NCBI GenBank assembly: GCA_035552155.1
Contig: DASZLX010000006.1
Coordinates: 44,392-108,391, forward strand
Length of the DNA stretch: 64,000 bases
From: DASXHY01 sp035552155
Lineage (GTDB): Bacteria > Verrucomicrobiota > Verrucomicrobiia > Limisphaerales > DASXHY01
Reading direction: 5' to 3'
Shown: positions 60,172 through 64,000 of the stretch, one piece after another
Layout: each line of letters opens with the position of its first letter
Position numbering within the stretch: the first letter of the stretch is position 1
The notes under the pieces: generated by a model
The model's input: only the letters and a program-made list of their open reading frames with translations
Database searches by the model: none
What the model was told of the DNA's origin: nothing
Position numbers and translations under genes: made by a program

Positions 60172-61154
60172 TCGTAGCCGTATTTTCGATTTGAACCACC
60201 CGCCACTTCGTTGAAAGTCCCGAGGTCTTCCGGGGTCAAAGCCGTGCGCCAGCGTTCGTCCAGGCGGATTTCCGAACCGGATTTCAGCCGCATATCGTTG
60301 CCCAGGATGTGCTGTTGCTTGGCGCGAAAATCGAGAACGATCTGGCGCGTGTCCATTCCCAAAAATTTGCAAAGGCCGCGCAAGGTTTCTTCCGGCTGGC
60401 GGCAGAGCGCTTCGTATTGAAGGAACATCCATTGGCTCTTGGGCATTTCCTGCAACACACGCTCGCCGGCTTCATTATTTCGCTTCCACGAAAGCGCGGC
60501 CGCCGCCACCGTCTCCTGGCGTGAACCCTGTTTCATACCGTGGCCCAACATGCTCGTCGTCACAGCGCGTCCATCGCGGACCAGCCAGATGACTTTGATT
60601 TTCAGCTTCGGGGCCTTCAAAAGAAATTTCAGGTGCAACGCGATCTTCGAGGAATCAATCACCACTTTCGTTCCGGTGATTTCGCGCAGCACTTCCACCA
60701 GCGCGCCGTTGCGATGATGAACATTTTGAAGATGCGCCGGCCAGGACGGCGACACCGCCAACGCCGTGCTGCGCGCCGTTTCCAACAAGGGGCCGCGCGG
60801 CAAGGGCTCAAGCAACCGGTGCAGGAACGGATTTTTTGCGTCGTGAATGCTCAGTTGCGCATTGGTAATGTCGAAATCCGCGATGCCGCGGCGCGCCATT
60901 CCCGCGCTGACCTCGCTCCAAAATTTGCAACCCTTGATCGGCTCGCCACAGGAACAAAGATACGAATCGGGTTCATCGAGCGAGGGCGCCCGCATCTCAC
61001 CGACCGTGATCGCGTCCCGCTGCGAGCCGAGCAACATCGCCAGCAAGGTGGAACCCGAATAACTCGCGGCAAGGATGTAACCCAGGTTCGTGGCTTCGGT
61101 CGAATGGCTCTTTTCAGCAGGCGCAGTCATCGCGATGGAAGATTCGGCGGACAT
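60168..61154 (-). CDS. PAPS-dependent sulfotransferase
   Basis: A protein of 328 aa. The 5'-phosphosulfate loop is SYSGSTLLAMLLG (about 31-43), and the 3'-phosphate-binding region is VIWLVRDGRAVTTSMLGHG, both typical of the Sulfotransfer_3-like family. A DSSK motif and KPEETLRGLCKFL-type helices follow. It should transfer sulfate from PAPS to a hydroxyl on the polymer, using PAPS made by CysD/CysNC of the same locus. The ATG at 61154 is used rather than TTG 61163, because it starts just after the stop of the preceding gene. Two Cys-rich stretches (YLCSCGEPIKGC) are a family feature. Confidence 0.85.
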   Translation of the reverse strand: MSAESSIAMTAPAEKSHSTEATNLGYILAASYSGSTLLAMLLGSQRDAITVGEMRAPSLDEPDSYLCSCGEPIKGCKFWSEVSAGMARRGIADFDITNAQLSIHDAKNPFLHRLLEPLPRGPLLETARSTALAVSPSWPAHLQNVHHRNGALVEVLREITGTKVVIDSSKIALHLKFLLKAPKLKIKVIWLVRDGRAVTTSMLGHGMKQGSRQETVAAAALSWKRNNEAGERVLQEMPKSQWMFLQYEALCRQPEETLRGLCKFLGMDTRQIVLDFRAKQQHILGNDMRLKSGSEIRLDERWRTALTPEDLGTFNEVAGGSNRKYGYE

Positions 61155-61159
61155 AAAAT

Positions 61160-62383
61160 TCAATTTTCCAAACCACGGCCGGCACGCTTGTTTCGCAGGC
61201 AGCGCGTGTAAATGTTTTCCAGTTTGGACGCCGCAACGCGCAGCGAAAATTGTTCGCAGGTATGTTTTCTCGCATTTTCTCCCAGCTCTTTTCGAGAGGC
61301 GGCGCTTCCCAATATGTGCGTCGCGTGGGCGGCAGCGGCCTCGTGGTCCTCGCGCGGCACGACAAAACCGGTTTTCCCGCTGACGACGATCAACTTGTTA
61401 TCCGCCACGTCGGCCGCGATGACCGGCACGCCGCAGGCCATTGATTCCAAAACCACATTCGGGGTGCCTTCCCGGCGCGAGAGCAGCGCCGTGGCATCGC
61501 ACGCGTTATAAACCGCCTTCATGTCCTGCTGGTTCCCAAGGAAGCGGCAACAATCGGAAAGCCGCAGGGACGCCGCCAGTTGCTGAACCTCATTCTGAAA
61601 GCGCGTCGTTTCCGCCAGGTCATCCCGCAACGGTTCGCCTACCAATAGAAAATGCGCGCCGGGTATTTGCTGCCGTACCCGCGCCGCCATCCGCAAAAAG
61701 ACGTCCTGCCCTTTTTGCCGCTTGTAGCTTCCCACCATTCCAATCAGCGGAGTGGTCGGGCCGATTCCCAGCCGCTCGCGAAAAGCCAGTCCCGGGCCCG
61801 GGTCCGGCCGAAACCGTTCCACATCCACGCCGTTGTGGACCACTTCAATCCGGGAGTCCGCCAGGCCCAAGGTGCGCATGTTGAAGTTTTTTCCCGAAGT
61901 CGAATTGGCCACCATCACGTCGAACATGCCCTGCGTGGATTTGAGCGCGATCGTGTGCAGGCGCGGACGGACATAATCCGTATTGCGTTCCGAAGCGATA
62001 ACCACCGGCACTCCCGCCAGCGGGGCCGCCAGGCGCGCCACGATTTCCGCGTCAAACAGGAACGCGTGCACCACATCGATCCGCTGCCGGCGCAGCAACC
62101 GCGCGACGCGAAAGACCGTCGTAAAATCAAACCGCCCCCGTTTTTCAACGATGCTCAACTGCTCGCGGTTCCCCGGCAGAAAACGCGCCAGCGGCACCTC
62201 GGACGACAGCGAGCAAACGATCGGCCTCACGACTTCAGGATCAAAAGAGCGCACCATCTCGACCACCTGCCGCTCCGCGCCGCCGAATTCCAGGCTGCTG
62301 ATGAGCAGGCACACGGAAATCGGTTTGACCGCGCGCGCGGCGGGCGATTGCTGCTCGACGGGCAATGTGTCTACGGACGTCAC
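61160..62383 (-). CDS. GT4-family glycosyltransferase
   Basis: A protein of 407 aa with the GT-B layout. The N-domain starts VCLLISSLEFGGAERQVVEMV, a GGAERQ loop typical of GT4. The C-domain has LIGMVGSYKRQKGQDVFLRMA and the donor-site motif REGTPNVVLESMACGVPVIAADVADN. The start is GTG at 62383, which overlaps the preceding stop as GTGA. It lies in a run of overlapping glycosyltransferase genes. Confidence 0.88.
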   Translation of the reverse strand: MTSVDTLPVEQQSPAARAVKPISVCLLISSLEFGGAERQVVEMVRSFDPEVVRPIVCSLSSEVPLARFLPGNREQLSIVEKRGRFDFTTVFRVARLLRRQRIDVVHAFLFDAEIVARLAAPLAGVPVVIASERNTDYVRPRLHTIALKSTQGMFDVMVANSTSGKNFNMRTLGLADSRIEVVHNGVDVERFRPDPGPGLAFRERLGIGPTTPLIGMVGSYKRQKGQDVFLRMAARVRQQIPGAHFLLVGEPLRDDLAETTRFQNEVQQLAASLRLSDCCRFLGNQQDMKAVYNACDATALLSRREGTPNVVLESMACGVPVIAADVADNKLIVVSGKTGFVVPREDHEAAAAHATHILGSAASRKELGENARKHTCEQFSLRVAASKLENIYTRCLRNKRAGRGLEN

Positions 62384-63600
62384 GGCGTCACCACTCCTTC
62401 AAACGCGCGATGAAACTGGCGCGAAACGGTCTCGATGCCGTAATTCCCGGCAAAATAATTTTTCGCGGCGCGCGCCATGTCGGCGCATGCTTCCGAGTTC
62501 GGCAGCAACCGCAATTGCGCCACGAGTTCCTCCACGGTGCTCACCACCCGCCCGAGGCCTTGCCGCGCGACGATTCCGTCCGGGTCGAACGTAGTCACCA
62601 CCGGCAGGCCGCAACTCCACGCTTCCAGGAAAGTGGTGGGAAATCCCTCGAGCATCGAAGTGCAGCACAGCAGGCCGCAGCTCTGAAATAATTGATTCAA
62701 TTCCGCCCGCGAAAGGCGCCCGTGCGCGCGCACGTTCGGAATGCTCCCGGCGGTGGACAAAAGCTGGGCGGCATAGCCGGACGGCTGGTTGGGCGTGCCG
62801 GCGACGTGAAATTCCATGTCGGGACATTGGCGTGCGGCTTCCATCAGCCATTCGAAACGTTTCTCCGGCATGAGCCGGCCGACCCATAACACGCTGTTCG
62901 CGCGCCGCTCGACGCCGGCGGTGTTCATCTCCGTGACCGCCATGGGAATGATGCTGGATTTCAGGCCAAAAGATTTTTCCAGGTTGGTTTGCTGCTTTCG
63001 CGTTTGCGCCACGATCAAGTCGGCGTTTTTAATGCCGTAACGATAGAGCGCGTTTTCCGCGCCAAACCGCCTTGCGCCCAGCGGCCCCTGGCAATCCGCA
63101 TCGCAAGCCATGCAAAAAACAAAACGCGCGCCCACCCGTTTGCAGCCGAGCGCGGTAAGGCCGGTCTCGCTGCCGGCGCCCATTTGCACGTAAACATCGG
63201 CGTCCGCGCGGCGCATCGCGCGCCAGAGACTCAGGGCGCGCCCAAATCCGCGCACGCCGCGAATGCCACCGTTCGGCGAATAACTCTTCCGCACCGTCAC
63301 GCCGTCGAATGTTTCCTCGTCGCGCTGGCCGTGGTCGAACGTGATCAAAGAAACCTCGCAACCATCGCGCCGCAGTCCCCGCGCCAAAACCGCGAGTTGC
63401 GTCTCGATGCCCCCGAGATATTGCGGCACCGGTTTCTCCGCGATGTGATCGAAGCACTTCAAACCTATGATGCAAACTTTGAGCGCAGCCTTGGAAACGC
63501 CGTTCGACGCCGCGCCGCTTTCCCGCGCGGCGCTCGGTGCGCCGCCGGATTGCCTTTGCGCCGATTCGAGGACGGGCGCGGTATTGGCGGAATAGTTCAA
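62380..63600 (-). CDS. GT4-family glycosyltransferase
   Basis: A protein of 406 aa. After a disordered 40-residue Ala/Ser/Gly-rich start come VCIIGLKCFDHIAEKPVPQYLGGIETQLAVLARGL, SVLWVGRLMPEKRFEWLMEAA and the donor-binding region SMLEGFPTTFLEAWSCGLPVVTTFDPDG. It is of the GT-B/GT4 type. The start is TTG at 63600; no better in-frame start was found before the conserved N-terminal strand. It is the first complete gene of the EPS locus in transcription order within this window. Confidence 0.87.
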   Translation of the reverse strand: MNYSANTAPVLESAQRQSGGAPSAARESGAASNGVSKAALKVCIIGLKCFDHIAEKPVPQYLGGIETQLAVLARGLRRDGCEVSLITFDHGQRDEETFDGVTVRKSYSPNGGIRGVRGFGRALSLWRAMRRADADVYVQMGAGSETGLTALGCKRVGARFVFCMACDADCQGPLGARRFGAENALYRYGIKNADLIVAQTRKQQTNLEKSFGLKSSIIPMAVTEMNTAGVERRANSVLWVGRLMPEKRFEWLMEAARQCPDMEFHVAGTPNQPSGYAAQLLSTAGSIPNVRAHGRLSRAELNQLFQSCGLLCCTSMLEGFPTTFLEAWSCGLPVVTTFDPDGIVARQGLGRVVSTVEELVAQLRLLPNSEACADMARAAKNYFAGNYGIETVSRQFHRAFEGVVTP

Positions 63601-63641
63601 GTTAGTTACGAGTAAGAGCCCATATCAAAATGAGCTTTCGT

Positions 63642-63714
63642 GGTAGAGCGCGTCACTCCGTGCGCGCGTTACAATTGCAACAGAAGCGGCGCGCACGGAG
63701 TGACGCGCCCTACC
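63642..63714. repeat. Dispersed inverted repeat, copy B
   Basis: Left arm 63642-63667 and right arm 63689-63714 are inverted copies with one mismatch over 26 nt (right arm ..ACGGAGTGACGCGCCCTACC). The short spacer contains ACAATTGCAACAG, matching copy A's AAATTGCAAT core. It lies between the UDP-glucose dehydrogenase gene and the first complete glycosyltransferase gene. Confidence 0.8.
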
Positions 63715-63729
63715 TTTCCGTGAAACGTT

Positions 63730-64000
63730 TCACCTGCCAATACTCTTGTAAATAAATCCCAACCGTTCCATCTCGGCCGGGTCGAACAGGTTTCGGCCAT
63801 CGAAGAGGATCGGGTGCGACAGCGCCTTGCGCGCCCGCTCCAAATCCAGCTTCTTAAATTCCTCCCACTCCGTCGCTATCACCAGCGCGTCGCAGCCCTC
63901 GGCCACTTCGTTCATGTCTTCCACATACGTTACGTCTTTCAGCAACCCCCGGGCTTTATCCATCGCTTTCGGGTCATGCACCCGCAAGGTCGCCCCTTCT
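63730..64000 (-). CDS. UDP-glucose 6-dehydrogenase, C-terminal part (5' end outside window)
   Basis: The frame is open to the window edge; only about 90 residues are visible. They include EGATLRVHDPKAMDKARG, NEVAEGCDALVIATEWEEFKKLDLERARKAL and DGRNLFDPAEMERLGFIYKSIGR. This is the C-terminal UDP-binding domain of UDP-glucose/GDP-mannose dehydrogenases of the Ugd/TuaD type, which make UDP-glucuronate. The residues ATEWEEF and DGRN are family hallmarks. The catalytic Cys lies outside the window. It would feed uronic acid to the EPS locus transcribed after it. Confidence 0.9.
   Translation of the reverse strand, partial: EGATLRVHDPKAMDKARGLLKDVTYVEDMNEVAEGCDALVIATEWEEFKKLDLERARKALSHPILFDGRNLFDPAEMERLGFIYKSIGR

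Noticed and set aside
59218..60432. GT2 gene extended to 60432
   Set aside because: The extra 87 residues overlap the sulfotransferase coding sequence and have shadow-like composition; the ATGA overlap at 60171 gives the natural start.

Overview
This is a 64 kb stretch of a high-GC, Gram-negative-type genome that most likely belongs to a verrucomicrobium of the Pedosphaera/Limisphaerales kind. The basis is an exosortase with VPDG-type C-terminal sorting signals, many secreted glycoside hydrolases, a Y_Y_Y-type sensor kinase, weak use of Shine-Dalgarno sites and the general protein style. This is inference; no rRNA or marker gene is present. No tRNA, rRNA, CRISPR array or transposase was seen.

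Region A (1-12.5 kb) is a sugar-polymer degradation locus. It holds a truncated CBM/beta-helix glucanase-like protein, a GH3 beta-glucosidase, a LuxR-type response regulator with a Y_Y_Y-type histidine kinase, an esterase-like hydrolase, a GH92 alpha-mannosidase, a GH71/GH99-like enzyme and a second LuxR-type regulator. Three intergenic regions in front of the enzymes carry the same 16-bp palindrome, TCCCC-N6-GGGGA, a good candidate operator for one of the two regulators. Together the enzymes would suit alpha-glucan plus alpha-mannan, for example fungal wall material.

Region B (12.8-30.6 kb) is an exosortase (VPDSG/PEP-CTERM-like) surface-protein system. It has a Wza-like export lipoprotein, two tandemly duplicated secreted proteins with the same N-terminal domain and different C-terminal halves, two proteins with VPDG-type sorting signals, a PrsK/PrsR-type two-component pair acting through sigma-54, a P-domain protein, a giant TPR lipoprotein, the exosortase and an outer-membrane beta-barrel. 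Five genes here have GG-N10-GC sigma-54-like promoter matches, which links them to PrsR.

Region C (30.6-64 kb) is one long, densely packed minus-strand exopolysaccharide locus, often with 4-nt stop/start overlaps. It makes nucleotide sugars (UDP-GlcNAc dehydrogenase plus C4 epimerase, a UDP-glucose dehydrogenase cut by the window edge, an RmlD-like reductase). It makes a polyprenyl-phosphate pentose (HAD-UbiA, DprE1-like, DprE2-like) with a GT-C transferase. It makes PAPS (CysD, CysNC) for a sulfotransferase. It also encodes an amidotransferase, a deacetylase, two acyltransferases, a FkbM methyltransferase, four GT2/GT4 glycosyltransferases, a Wzx-like flippase, an O-antigen polymerase/ligase and a heparinase-like lyase. 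An unusual pair, a class II aaRS-like amino acid:carrier-protein ligase with its carrier protein, sits between the flippase and an acyltransferase. The product is predicted to be an acidic, sulfated and possibly amidated or aminoacylated, pentose-decorated polymer. No priming phosphoglycosyltransferase and no Wzc-type chain-length kinase were found inside the window.
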